DNA of 36,197 bases, from contig CAJFPF010000030.1 in NCBI GenBank assembly GCA_904398655.1, forward strand, positions 1 through 36,197, in the 5' to 3' direction. Both the position numbers and the translations under genes were made by a program. The DNA comes from an uncultured Anaerotruncus sp. (lineage in GTDB: Bacteria > Bacillota > Clostridia > Oscillospirales > Ruminococcaceae). Below the pieces are notes generated by a model. That model was not told where the DNA came from, searched no databases, and was given only the letters and a program-made list of their open reading frames with translations. This document shows, one piece after another, positions 15,743 through 23,700 of the stretch; positions within the stretch are counted from its first letter, which is position 1; each line of letters starts with the position of its first letter.

Positions 15743-17194
15743 TCACTCCCTAGTAGCTTGGTTCAAGGCTTCTGTTTGGCGCTCCCTAGCATTCTCTAAA
15801 TCATCAAAATCCCCCAGATCGGCCAAATCCAGATGGGAGGCATCCACCCCTACCCCCGGATATTCCATCCGTGCCCGAAGCGTGGAGGGGATCTTCCCCT
15901 CCAGTTGTCCCCGACAGCTTGCCGCACGCAAATAGCAGACCTCCAGCAACGTCTCCACTGCCAATCGATGGTCTTCCAACGAGCAAAAAGCAGTGGGATC
16001 CTTCTCTACATAGGGATAGATCAGATTTGCCATCCTGTGTACGTTTGCTTCACAGCGGCCGCTTTCAAAATACCCCTCCAAAAGCTGGTCAAAATAGGCA
16101 CGATACCGGGCAAAATATTCTTCGTTCTGCATCAAGTTGTGATAGAGGGGCCGGTTTCGCATGATTTCCCATTCGGCGGGGGTATAGATTGGGTAGTTGA
16201 TGAGTCGGTTTGGATCCCGGATGGGTTCCGGCATCCCAAGCGCATAAGTACCGAATGCCAAATTGTAATCCCACGGCAGGATCATAAGCATCCCCTCTTC
16301 CTCATAGAGGAAATAGTTGTGGCCGGTGGGCCCCAGATAGCTGTCCCAATTCATCAGAAACACCTGACCGGCAAAATACCGCAGCGCCCCATCCACATAG
16401 ACTGCCTCCTCCAAATTTTCCCCAGTGGAGAGTATCCACAGCGCCCGAATTAGACGGGCTTGATCGGATTTTGAAGGAGAGAATTTGGCGTTGCGGAAGA
16501 TGTTATCATACGCTTCTGGATCCTCTCCGACGTAGCGCAGGGCCACATCTGCATTTTCCTCAGAGAGGGAGCGATAGTCCGGTTGATACAGCTGCCCATA
16601 GGTTTCCCCAAAATTGCGTCGGGCAAATGCCTCCTCCGGCTCTTCCACCGCTAAAAACAATCCCCAGGGGACTCCATTCACTGTCACCCATGCATAGCTG
16701 CACAGAGGGGCCGGTACCCCTAAAAACCGCATCACATCATAGGCCAACCAGGTTTTCAGATAACTATTGTCCTGAAAAGAGGCGTCTAAGGAGAATTTGT
16801 CCAGCCCATAATAATTTCCCCCATCCAGATAGTGGTCAAACTCCAACTTCAAACTATACCGGGAGAGCCCGTAGTCTTGGGTAAGCCGTAAGGAGTTATT
16901 CCCTTTTGCCCGTAATCCTACTTGTTGGAAGACCTCTCCATCCACAGCGACTGCACAGGGGATATACGTCTCCTCGGCTGCTTGTTCCACAAACGCCCCC
17001 CAGTCTTCCACCTGTAGATCCACCGTGTGGACCCTTTTGTCATCGAACAGGCGGTCCGCATAGGCAGGAGCCGCGCTAGCCCTCTGGAGAACCCCCAACC
17101 GCTCCCCCAACGGCAGGAGGGCCACAACCGCCACCGCCAAAACCATCGCAATGATACAGAGGGCATCCATATACCGGCTTTTGCTCATTGGCAT
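15743..17194 (-). CDS. CotH kinase family protein, membrane-anchored
   Basis: The 483-residue product has one N-terminal membrane helix (about 10-30), so the domain lies outside the cell. CotH-family features are LRAKGNNSLR, KLEFDHYL, GLDKFSLDASFQDNSYLKTW, a WGLFLAVEEP motif and the acidic metal/catalytic block ILPWDYNLAFG (about residue 300). CotH proteins are atypical protein kinases; Bacillus CotH phosphorylates spore coat proteins on Ser. The gene is the last of the lipoprotein-VTC-DUF4956-cotH series and its start overlaps the DUF4956 stop by one base. Grouping with VTC and DUF4956 genes recurs in bacteria, which suggests a job in that system and not in the spore coat. Its target may be the Ser/Thr/Tyr-rich repeat lipoprotein; that is inference. 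Confidence 0.85.
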   Translation of the reverse strand: MPMSKSRYMDALCIIAMVLAVAVVALLPLGERLGVLQRASAAPAYADRLFDDKRVHTVDLQVEDWGAFVEQAAEETYIPCAVAVDGEVFQQVGLRAKGNNSLRLTQDYGLSRYSLKLEFDHYLDGGNYYGLDKFSLDASFQDNSYLKTWLAYDVMRFLGVPAPLCSYAWVTVNGVPWGLFLAVEEPEEAFARRNFGETYGQLYQPDYRSLSEENADVALRYVGEDPEAYDNIFRNAKFSPSKSDQARLIRALWILSTGENLEEAVYVDGALRYFAGQVFLMNWDSYLGPTGHNYFLYEEEGMLMILPWDYNLAFGTYALGMPEPIRDPNRLINYPIYTPAEWEIMRNRPLYHNLMQNEEYFARYRAYFDQLLEGYFESGRCEANVHRMANLIYPYVEKDPTAFCSLEDHRLAVETLLEVCYLRAASCRGQLEGKIPSTLRARMEYPGVGVDASHLDLADLGDFDDLENARERQTEALNQATRE

Positions 17195-17868
17195 TACCCC
17201 ATATAGTCCCCATTATAGGAGACCAACGCCACCTGCTGCACTCCCTCTATAACCCCTAGATCATCTACAAAGGAGGTATCCCCCTCCCTCAGCCGAACCT
17301 CAAAATTCAACTCTATGCGCCCGGGAATAACGCCTTTGCTTTTCAGGCTCATCCTCCGAACCCGGCTGGACACCAGCGCCCGTACCTGCGCTTCTTGATC
17401 GGAACCAGCACAGTGGACGACTAAAATATAGGGGGAGTCGGGCGCCTTTTGGTTGGAAAAGGCCAGCAACACCACCCCGATAAACAAGCTGCCCAAAACT
17501 GCCAAGGGGAAGAGTCCAGCCGCCAGCACGATGCCCACTGCAATCGCCCAAAACAGAAATGCAATGTCCATCGGTTCTTTGATTGCTGTGCGGAATCGCA
17601 CAATGGACAGAGCCCCCACCATACCCAGAGAGAGTACCACATTGGTGGTGACCGCCAGGATGAGCAACGTCGTGATCAAGGTTAGAGCGATCAGCGTCAT
17701 TCCAAAACTGGGGGAATACATGACCCCGCTATAGCTGCGCTTGTAGACAAAAAATAAAAATAGCCCCAACAGGAAGGCCAGCGTCATGGATACCGTCATA
17801 TCCAACATGGAGACGGCCGCCATCCGCTCTAAAAAAGAGGATTTAAAGATGTCTTGAAAGGTTGCCAT
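17194..17868 (-). CDS. DUF4956 integral membrane protein
   Basis: The 224-residue product has about four to five membrane helices in the first 140 residues (MTVSMTLAFLLGLFLFFVY, ITTLLILAVTTNVVLSLG, FWAIAVGIVLAAGLF, VLGSLFIGVVLLAF). The family's conserved ALSIVRFRTAIKEP lies between helices. A cytoplasmic alpha/beta domain ends the protein. The function of DUF4956 is not established; its genes often neighbour VTC-domain and CotH genes, suggesting a membrane conduit or scaffold for that system. The ATG at 17868 is preferred because GGGGAGG lies nine bases upstream; an ATG at 17892 lacks such a site. It sits 30 bp after the VTC gene and overlaps cotH by one base. Confidence 0.88.
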   Translation of the reverse strand: MATFQDIFKSSFLERMAAVSMLDMTVSMTLAFLLGLFLFFVYKRSYSGVMYSPSFGMTLIALTLITTLLILAVTTNVVLSLGMVGALSIVRFRTAIKEPMDIAFLFWAIAVGIVLAAGLFPLAVLGSLFIGVVLLAFSNQKAPDSPYILVVHCAGSDQEAQVRALVSSRVRRMSLKSKGVIPGRIELNFEVRLREGDTSFVDDLGVIEGVQQVALVSYNGDYMG

Positions 17869-17898
17869 AATCGATTGCCTCCCCATGGTCATTCTGTC

Positions 17899-18591
17899 TC
17901 AATCAAATCGGCGGCAGAGAGCGTATTTGGAGCAGGCAGAAGCCTGACGATTGGGGACCTGTACCGCCATTTGCACAATCTCGGGCAAAAAGGCGTCATA
18001 TTTGACCTCCAGAACAGAGAAAGTTGCTGCCGCTTCCAGAGAAAATCGTTCAGGGTGAAGAAAGTCCTTCCAGGATAGGCAGGTGCATACCCTCCGGTCC
18101 AAAGTGATCCGTACATTTCCAGGGAAATAGAGGAACGCCTCCCGCTGGTAGCTAACCACAGTTTTAGGCGCCAGGAGCTTTCCATGCAACTTGCCATACA
18201 GCTCCATAAAAAGAGGTTCCCCACTCTCCAATAGAAACGGATCTGTCCCGCTTAGCAACTGCTGAACCTGCTCCTGAGCCATCTGTACCGAACGTTTTCC
18301 GCATAGGCCATGTCTTTTAAACTTCTTCTCCAGCCGAAAAGAACGGGGGGACTCACCGTAATATCGAAGCCGGAACTTCTCCCGGAAATCTACCCCATCC
18401 AACTTTTCCCGCAGAGCGCTGTCATAGGGGGTATCAAAATACAGGCTGGTCACCCGATAGGTGCCATCCACCCCCGCATGGGGATCCCGCGGAAATAGCC
18501 TTCTCAGCCTTTGAGAGAGCACCAGATCCTCTTGGAGAGAAATCTGGTGCTTCCATTCATGGCGCAGGGGCACCGGCTGGCGTTCAATCAT
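17899..18591 (-). CDS. VTC-domain polyphosphate polymerase
   Basis: This 230-residue protein of the triphosphate tunnel metalloenzyme type has VTC motifs throughout. They are RHEWKHQI at the start, TSLYFDTPYD, FREKFRLRYYG, RLEKKFKRHG, a C-terminal block with TLDRRV, and VLEVKYDAFLP. Alternating Lys/Arg/Glu residues would line the tunnel. In yeast this domain of Vtc4 makes polyphosphate from ATP. The ATG at 18591 overlaps the lipoprotein stop by eight bases, so it is probably coupled. The frame stays open upstream only because it reads the repeat region in another frame. It is followed by DUF4956 and CotH. A second polyphosphate enzyme, Ppk1, is 3 kb away. Confidence 0.88.
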   Translation of the reverse strand: MIERQPVPLRHEWKHQISLQEDLVLSQRLRRLFPRDPHAGVDGTYRVTSLYFDTPYDSALREKLDGVDFREKFRLRYYGESPRSFRLEKKFKRHGLCGKRSVQMAQEQVQQLLSGTDPFLLESGEPLFMELYGKLHGKLLAPKTVVSYQREAFLYFPGNVRITLDRRVCTCLSWKDFLHPERFSLEAAATFSVLEVKYDAFLPEIVQMAVQVPNRQASACSKYALCRRFD

Positions 18592-19582
18592 CGTCGTGGT
18601 CGCTGTAGTCGCTTCCCCCATCATCATAGTTGGTATCTCCATAGTTGCTGGCGCCATAATTGGTGGTGCCATAGTCATCATAGTTCGTGCGTCCATAATT
18701 GCTAGAATTATAATTGGTGGCACCATAATCGGTGACCCCATCCGCATTGGGACCATAGTCGGTGTCGTTGTAATCGGTGACCCCATCCGCGTTGGGACCA
18801 TAGTCGGTGTCGTTGTAATCGGTGACCCCATCCGCATTGGGACCATAGTCGGTGTCGTTGTAATCGGTGACCCCATCCGCATTGGGACCATAGTCGGTGT
18901 CGTTGTAATCGGTGACTCCGTCTGCGTAGGGGCCGTAATCGGTGTCGTTGTAATCGGTGACTCCGTCCGCATAGGGGCCGTAATCGGTGTCGTTGTAATC
19001 GGTGACTCCGTCCGCATAGGGACCGTAATCGGTGTCATCCGCTCGATTGATGGATTGATCCCGGTAATTGCTCTCCCCTTCTAGGTCGATATCACTTGAC
19101 AGATGCATGGTATTGACATAACTGCGAACATCTGTAACAATGTCCCCCAAGAACTGGTCACTGGGCATCACCGAACCTCGCTCCACTTCGATGACAATTT
19201 GACGGTTTCCTCCGTCAACCTCTTCCACAAAGTAACCCGCTTCGTAGATCTGAGCCACCAAATTTTGGACCGCAGTTCGGCATTCTTGGCCTACATAGGC
19301 CTTGGTATCGGTCAAGAGTGCTTTTCCATCATCGTTGACCCCTTCTACCGCGGTCACAATGCCATTGGCATCATAGTGGATGGCAATCTCTGGATTTACC
19401 CGCAGATAGAGCACCCCTGTATCTGGGAGCGATTCACTGGAGGTAACGGCGGACGAGGTGGGGAGAACGGATACAGCGGACGTGGAAACTGTTGAGGCTG
19501 TGGCACATCCAGAAAACAGGGCCGCCGTCAACAGCAGGCTCAAAAGGGTCCCTAGCAAAAAAGTGTTGTTCCGTTTCATCAT
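18584..19582 (-). CDS. RsgI-related lipoprotein with seven acidic 15-residue repeats
   Basis: The 332-residue product has a lipobox LFSGC (Cys26). A Ser/Thr linker (28-54) leads to a domain like the extracytoplasmic middle domain of RsgI (about 56-165): LRVNPEIAIHYDANGIV and GVNDDGKALL match the neighbouring RsgI. It keeps the Asn-Pro pair (63-64) at which RsgI proteins have been reported to self-cleave, but has no cytoplasmic anti-sigma domain. Residues 183-287 are seven copies of DTDYGP(Y/N)ADGVTDYN, followed by a Tyr/Asn/Gly/Asp tail ending in DHDDD. The Asp spacing recalls calcium-binding thrombospondin type-3-like repeats. The start follows AAGGAG by five bases. A SigI-like promoter lies upstream. 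It would be anchored outside the membrane as a polyanionic rod. Confidence 0.85.
   Translation of the reverse strand: MMKRNNTFLLGTLLSLLLTAALFSGCATASTVSTSAVSVLPTSSAVTSSESLPDTGVLYLRVNPEIAIHYDANGIVTAVEGVNDDGKALLTDTKAYVGQECRTAVQNLVAQIYEAGYFVEEVDGGNRQIVIEVERGSVMPSDQFLGDIVTDVRSYVNTMHLSSDIDLEGESNYRDQSINRADDTDYGPYADGVTDYNDTDYGPYADGVTDYNDTDYGPYADGVTDYNDTDYGPNADGVTDYNDTDYGPNADGVTDYNDTDYGPNADGVTDYNDTDYGPNADGVTDYGATNYNSSNYGRTNYDDYGTTNYGASNYGDTNYDDGGSDYSDHDDD
18722..19036 (-). repeat. Seven in-frame 45-bp tandem repeats
   Basis: Seven head-to-tail 45-bp units encode DTDYGPYADGVTDYN (three copies nearest the N terminus) and DTDYGPNADGVTDYN (four copies, the last ending in Gly). The two kinds also differ in synonymous codons, and copies within a kind are nearly identical. 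This points to recent expansion by slippage or unequal crossover, so copy number may vary between strains. Confidence 0.95.
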
Positions 19583-19647
19583 AGATTCTCCTTTTCTTCT
19601 GAAAATGAGGGGTAGAAGTTTGCAATTTCGAGCTTCTGTCTATAGAA

Positions 19648-19675
19648 TACGGGAGAGGTTTTTAAAAACCGGGGT
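19648..19675 (-). promoter_or_regulatory. SigI-type promoter before the repeat lipoprotein
   Basis: On the minus strand ACCCC (19675-19671) and CGTA (19651-19648) are 19 bp apart, the same elements and spacing as before sigI (21371-21344). Both continue as ACCCCG and CGTATYC. They resemble the C-rich -35 and CGWA -10 elements described for SigI promoters. The spacer contains the palindrome GGTTTTTAAAAACC. Confidence 0.6.
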
Positions 19676-19717
19676 CACAGGAAATTTTTTCACAAAATAG
19701 AGGGAATTTACAATCGG

Positions 19718-20581
19718 TCAATCATCTTCGTCATCCTCATCGTCCTCGTCGTCCTCGTTCTCATCTTCATCCCGCTCCTGTTCGTCCTCCCAGTCCTCAT
19801 AAGCGGAATCCCCGTCTATTCGTTCTTCATACCCGGAATCGCCATAGCCGCTGTCTCCTCTGACCGACGGATTTGAGGTAACAGGTGAAGGAAGGTCTTG
19901 TACTGCCGAGGAGTCTGGAGCAGGGGCAAAACCGCTTTCCTCAGGGTCAGGCAGCGTGATGGGGATTGTGACTTGGAGTAGTTCTTGGCTATTGGAGGTG
20001 TCCGCATCTGTTTCTGACTCTGAAAGGCCCACGGTGATCACAATCCGTTCCCCGTATTGATCCTCCAACTGCTGTAAAGAGGACGCCTGCTCCTGCTCTT
20101 TCCACTCGATGTCCCGGCTATCCACAGAGATGGCAACCCGATCCCCATCGGAGAGGTAATCCATCTGTATGGCCCTTTCTATCAGCTCCTCCAAAACTGT
20201 AGCACGGCTTTTCCCCCGATAGTCATAGCCAGCGACCAAATCCCCGCCGTCCTGATTGAGGCCCTTTAAATCCAATACGCGTTCCGTGCGGCTAATCGTT
20301 AACAGGACATCCGGATTAATCTGCAGGCGCAGAAGCCCATGGGCTACAAAATTGGGTTGATAATAGCCAAAGAATACCAGACAGAAGCAGGCTGCGGCAG
20401 CAACAAATCCAAAAAGAGGGCGGAGCACTTTGGCCCTTGGCGCGGTTGGAATCTTTAACTCCAAAATCTCCTGCACGGTATCTCCCACTTGATAGTGGAG
20501 GTTCGCTGCCTTGACGAACCGCCCCTCCTCATCTAAAAGGATCGCATAGGACGGATGGGTTTCCATCACCAAATAGTTCAT
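19718..20581 (-). CDS. rsgI: RsgI-type membrane anti-sigma factor with acidic tail
   Basis: The 287-residue product has a cytoplasmic RsgI N-terminal domain (1-45, YAILLDEEGRFVKA) that should bind SigI and one membrane helix (about 53-73). The extracytoplasmic RsgI middle domain (80-185) carries INPDVLLTI (Asn89-Pro90, the expected self-cleavage pair). A Ser/Pro linker has GDSGY repeats, and the tail of about 30 residues is almost only Asp and Glu. Clostridial RsgI proteins usually end in a carbohydrate-binding or other sensor domain. Here a polyacidic tail takes that place and could sense cations or a polymer. The start overlaps the sigI stop in ATGA with AAAGGAGG just upstream. Confidence 0.9.
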   Translation of the reverse strand: MNYLVMETHPSYAILLDEEGRFVKAANLHYQVGDTVQEILELKIPTAPRAKVLRPLFGFVAAAACFCLVFFGYYQPNFVAHGLLRLQINPDVLLTISRTERVLDLKGLNQDGGDLVAGYDYRGKSRATVLEELIERAIQMDYLSDGDRVAISVDSRDIEWKEQEQASSLQQLEDQYGERIVITVGLSESETDADTSNSQELLQVTIPITLPDPEESGFAPAPDSSAVQDLPSPVTSNPSVRGDSGYGDSGYEERIDGDSAYEDWEDEQERDEDENEDDEDDEDDEDD

Positions 20582-21318
20582 GGCTCCCCTCCTTTCTCCG
20601 CTGGATACAGCCGGCACAGATGTCCTCGGATGATCTCATATCCATTGGTAAACGCCAACAGGATCGCCATCAGATAATCCCTATGCCGCTCCAGGGTTTT
20701 TCGCTCCACGCCGGCGCCCTGCGCCAATTCCTTGAGCGGCAGCTTTTGGGTGCGCAGCAGCTGCTCTAACAGCTCCGGATTTTCACGGGCAAATGACAAT
20801 GCCCGTTGGCAAGCATTTAAGGTTCTTTGCTGCCGTGGACTATTGTCCGCCACAGCGGAAAAATGGATGCCAAACTGTTCCAGTTGACATCGGAACTCTT
20901 CAATTTCCGCTTGGGTAGCCTTCCGATGGACCGACTCCTCCAGAGGATTTTTCTCTTCCGGAAGGATGTGCAGGAGTTCTCCTCCCTCTTCCTCGTCTCC
21001 ATAGGGCTGGTTTAGAGAGATCTGCCTCTCATGGCGTTTTTCCCGTCGATAGTAGTCAATCAAGCGGTTTTTAATTGCCCGGGAAGCATAGGGAAGAAAG
21101 GCTCCTCTTCCCCGTTGATAGCCCAATATCGCCTCATAGAAGGCGAACATTGCTATGCTCAATTCGTCCTCATACCCAAAGTCCGGAGAGGTATGGAGGA
21201 ACTTGGCCAGTTCGCTCTTAATAAAGCCTAAATATTGCTGAATGAACCGGTCGGCCGCCTGGGAATTGGTCTTTGCCTCTTCTACCCAAAGGGCAATTTG
21301 CGGCTCAGTTGGAGTCAT
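20578..21318 (-). CDS. sigI: RNA polymerase sigma factor SigI
   Basis: The 246-residue product is close to Bacillus SigI in length. Sigma region 2 is seen in ADRFIQQYLGFIKSELAKF, FGYEDELSIAMFAFYEAIL, YQRGRGAFLPYASRAIKNR and LIDYYRREKRHERQISL. The SigI C-terminal helix-turn-helix is in LPLKELAQGAGVERKTLERH (about 195-215), followed by the RDYLMAILLAFTNGYEIIRGHL end typical of SigI. The ATG at 21318 follows a GGGGG run; a TTG 14 codons upstream lacks a binding site. It is paired with rsgI and preceded by an ACCCC-N19-CGTA element, which suggests autoregulation. Confidence 0.93.
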   Translation of the reverse strand: MTPTEPQIALWVEEAKTNSQAADRFIQQYLGFIKSELAKFLHTSPDFGYEDELSIAMFAFYEAILGYQRGRGAFLPYASRAIKNRLIDYYRREKRHERQISLNQPYGDEEEGGELLHILPEEKNPLEESVHRKATQAEIEEFRCQLEQFGIHFSAVADNSPRQQRTLNACQRALSFARENPELLEQLLRTQKLPLKELAQGAGVERKTLERHRDYLMAILLAFTNGYEIIRGHLCRLYPAEKGGEP

Positions 21319-21343
21319 CTTCACACGCCCCCTATTCAAAGGA

Positions 21344-21371
21344 TACGTTCCCAATGACAAATTTTCGGGGT
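21344..21371 (-). promoter_or_regulatory. SigI-type promoter before sigI
   Basis: On the minus strand ACCCC (21371-21367) and CGTA (21347-21344) are 19 bp apart, 26 bp before the sigI start codon. It is identical in elements and spacing to 19675-19648. SigI genes are known to transcribe themselves. Confidence 0.6.
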
Positions 21372-21391
21372 CTCGAAAAAGGTTATTTTCT

Positions 21392-21438
21392 CAAAAAGGG
21401 AAAGGGCTGTCCACTCCGGACGGCCCTTTCCCTTTTTG
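21392..21438. terminator. Terminator between ppk1 and sigI
   Basis: A stem of 20 bp with one mismatch (AAAAAGGGAAAGGGCTGTCC at 21393-21412 and its partner 21418-21437), loop ACTCC, with A- and T-runs. It ends ppk1 transcription and isolates sigI. Confidence 0.8.
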
Positions 21439-21479
21439 TCGTGCGCTGTCAGGGATTTCCTTTCCCGGCAGTGTTTCTA

Positions 21480-23540
21480 TTATGATCCCATTTTAGAAAG
21501 GCGGTAAGCCTCATCATATAGCCAATCCTGGCATGCCAACGGCGCTTTCCCATTGGGCATTCGACGCACATAGCTGCCATCCGGCTGTTGGTCCCTGGCC
21601 TGACGGTTGTCCTCCCACATCACCTGGAAGATCTTCAGCAGCCGGGCTTTCAAATCCTCATCATAGACAGGCGCCGCTACCTCCACCCGGCGCAATGTAT
21701 TCCGGGTCATCCAGTCAGCGCTGCCAATATAGTACCGGGCCTGTTCACCCTTTCCGAAGATGTAAACTCGAGAATGCTCCAGATAACGTCCCACAACGCT
21801 GATGATATGGATGTTATCTGTCCAACCCGGTACCCCGCCCCGCAGGCAGCAGATTCCCCGGACGATCATCTCCACTTTGACGCCTGAACGGCTGGCCTCG
21901 ATGAGCTTGTCAATGAGCGCTTTGTCACTGAGCCCGTTGATCTTGATGCGGATCAGGCCCTCCCCTCCTTGCGCCACCTTACAAATTTCGTCATCGATCA
22001 TATCCAACAGCTTATTTTGCAGGCAGTGAGGTGCTACCAAAAGGTGCTGGGTGTGGTCCACCGTCTCACCCAAAGCCAAAGCGTGGAAAACGGCGGCGGC
22101 TTCTGCGCCGATCTCTTTTTGCGCAGTCATGAGGGAGAGATCCGTATACAATCTACTGGTCTTCTCATTGTAGTTGCCGGTTCCAATTTGGGTGATATAC
22201 TGGACCCCATGCTCTGTTTTTCGGGTGATGATACACAGTTTGCTGTGCACCTTCATACCGCTCAACCCATAGATCACATGGCAGCCAGCCCGCTCCAGGC
22301 GTCGGCTCCATTCGATATTGTTGGCCTCATCAAACCGGGCTTTCAATTCCACCAGAACGTCCACCTGTTTGCCGTTCTCCGCTGCCTCCACCAAGCTCTC
22401 CACAACCTTGCTATCCCGCGCCAACCGGTAGAGGGTCATACGGATGGAGACCACCGTTGGATCCCGAGCAGCCTCACTCAACATCTGCAAAAATGGCCGG
22501 ATACTCTGGTAGGGGTAATGTAGTAAAATGTCCTTCTGGGAGATCTGCTCCAACACGGAACGGTTCAAATCCACATCCGGGCTGTCCTGGGGATGACGTG
22601 GGGCATAGAATAGCTCACTATGGCTGCGCAGGGTATCCCGGATATTGTAGAGAAAAGCCAGATCCAAGGGGGAATCATACTCGTAGACCTGGTCCATATC
22701 CAATTTCAACTGCCGGCAGAGGGTTTCAATGACCTCCAGATCGATGGCGCGGCTCAGTTCCAGGCGCACAGGGCTCAACCGCCGCCTCAGCTTGATCACC
22801 TCGGCCATATGATCCCGATAATTGAGTTCCTCATCATAGATACTGTCCGCATCGATATCCGCGTTCCGGGTGATTCGAGCCAAGGTCTTGCTGGTAATCC
22901 GGTAGCCTGGGAACAACATAGGGAGGCAGTGCAGGATCAATTCCTCCGCCAAGATGTAGCATCCCGTACGCTCTGGGACGGGGATCAACCGGGGAAATAC
23001 CCCGCTGGCGCATGGCACTACGCCGATCTTCTTTTTTTCTGTACGGGTGTTCAGCACAGCGATGGCATAGATGTCCTTATTCACCAGAAAGGGGAACGAC
23101 TGTTTTTTCCCAATAATAAAGGTGGAGAGCAGGGGCAAAAACTCCTGGGCAAACATCCCCTCCAAGTATTTTTCAGAATCCGCGCTGATATTATGGAAGT
23201 TGACAATCGTAATCCCCTGTTCTGCCAAACGCTCCATTAAAGAGGCATAAACCGCATCCCGACGGCCACAAAGTTCCCGTACCCGTTCCAAGGATGCCGC
23301 AATCTGCTCCCCTGGGGTCATATTGGTCTTGTTTTCCCGGCTTTCGGCATCCAGCAGCATCTGGTCGCACAGACTTCCGATCCGCACCATAAAAAATTCA
23401 TCCAAATTGCTCTGGAAAATGGATAGAAAGGAGAGTCGTTCGCATAGAGGAACACGGGTATCCTCCGACTCTTCCAAAACTCTCTCATTAAAACGCAACC
23501 AAGAGAGTTCCCGGTTTTCAAAACATGTTGTCTCCATCAT
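21480..23540 (-). CDS. ppk1: Polyphosphate kinase 1
   Basis: The 686-residue product is full length for Ppk1, which reversibly makes polyphosphate from ATP. The N domain begins FENRELSWLRFNERVLEE with QSNLDEFFMVRIG. The catalytic phospholipase-D-like domains carry HYPYQSIRPFLQML, IRMTLYRLA, and VLVELKARFDEANNIEWSR. The autophosphorylated His lies in GMKVHSKLCII, and IGTGNYNEKTSRLYTDLSL and IGSADWMTRNTLRRVE are present. The gene is separated from sigI by a terminator and has its own promoter. With the VTC gene it gives this locus two unrelated polyphosphate-forming enzymes. Confidence 0.96.
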   Translation of the reverse strand: MMETTCFENRELSWLRFNERVLEESEDTRVPLCERLSFLSIFQSNLDEFFMVRIGSLCDQMLLDAESRENKTNMTPGEQIAASLERVRELCGRRDAVYASLMERLAEQGITIVNFHNISADSEKYLEGMFAQEFLPLLSTFIIGKKQSFPFLVNKDIYAIAVLNTRTEKKKIGVVPCASGVFPRLIPVPERTGCYILAEELILHCLPMLFPGYRITSKTLARITRNADIDADSIYDEELNYRDHMAEVIKLRRRLSPVRLELSRAIDLEVIETLCRQLKLDMDQVYEYDSPLDLAFLYNIRDTLRSHSELFYAPRHPQDSPDVDLNRSVLEQISQKDILLHYPYQSIRPFLQMLSEAARDPTVVSIRMTLYRLARDSKVVESLVEAAENGKQVDVLVELKARFDEANNIEWSRRLERAGCHVIYGLSGMKVHSKLCIITRKTEHGVQYITQIGTGNYNEKTSRLYTDLSLMTAQKEIGAEAAAVFHALALGETVDHTQHLLVAPHCLQNKLLDMIDDEICKVAQGGEGLIRIKINGLSDKALIDKLIEASRSGVKVEMIVRGICCLRGGVPGWTDNIHIISVVGRYLEHSRVYIFGKGEQARYYIGSADWMTRNTLRRVEVAAPVYDEDLKARLLKIFQVMWEDNRQARDQQPDGSYVRRMPNGKAPLACQDWLYDEAYRLSKMGS

Positions 23541-23650
23541 CTTTCACTCCACGTTCCTAATTTCACGCTCGCATCCCCAAAAGGGATCTGAAATTATGTG
23601 AAAAAGTAGATGCTCGAGATTTCTCTCTAAGCGTAGCACCTTCTTTTTTA

Positions 23651-23680
23651 AGAATACCAAAGAGGTGGACAGAATTTCAA
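23651..23680 (-). promoter_or_regulatory. ppk1: Candidate ppk1 promoter
   Basis: On the minus strand TTGAAA (23680-23675) and TATTCT (23656-23651) are 18 bp apart. This fits a housekeeping promoter with a leader of about 105 bases. Confidence 0.45.
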
Positions 23681-23700
23681 CTGTTTATCAGCTTTAAAGC

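Noticed and set aside
18722-19036. Regular 45-bp repeats as a possible CRISPR array
   Set aside because: The units are contiguous with no variable spacers, stay in frame and encode DTDYGPxADGVTDYN inside a lipoprotein with signal peptide and ribosome binding site.
18592-19038. N-terminal extension of the VTC protein (Thr/Pro/Met repeats)
   Set aside because: It is the repeat region read in another frame. VTC similarity begins at the ATG at 18591.
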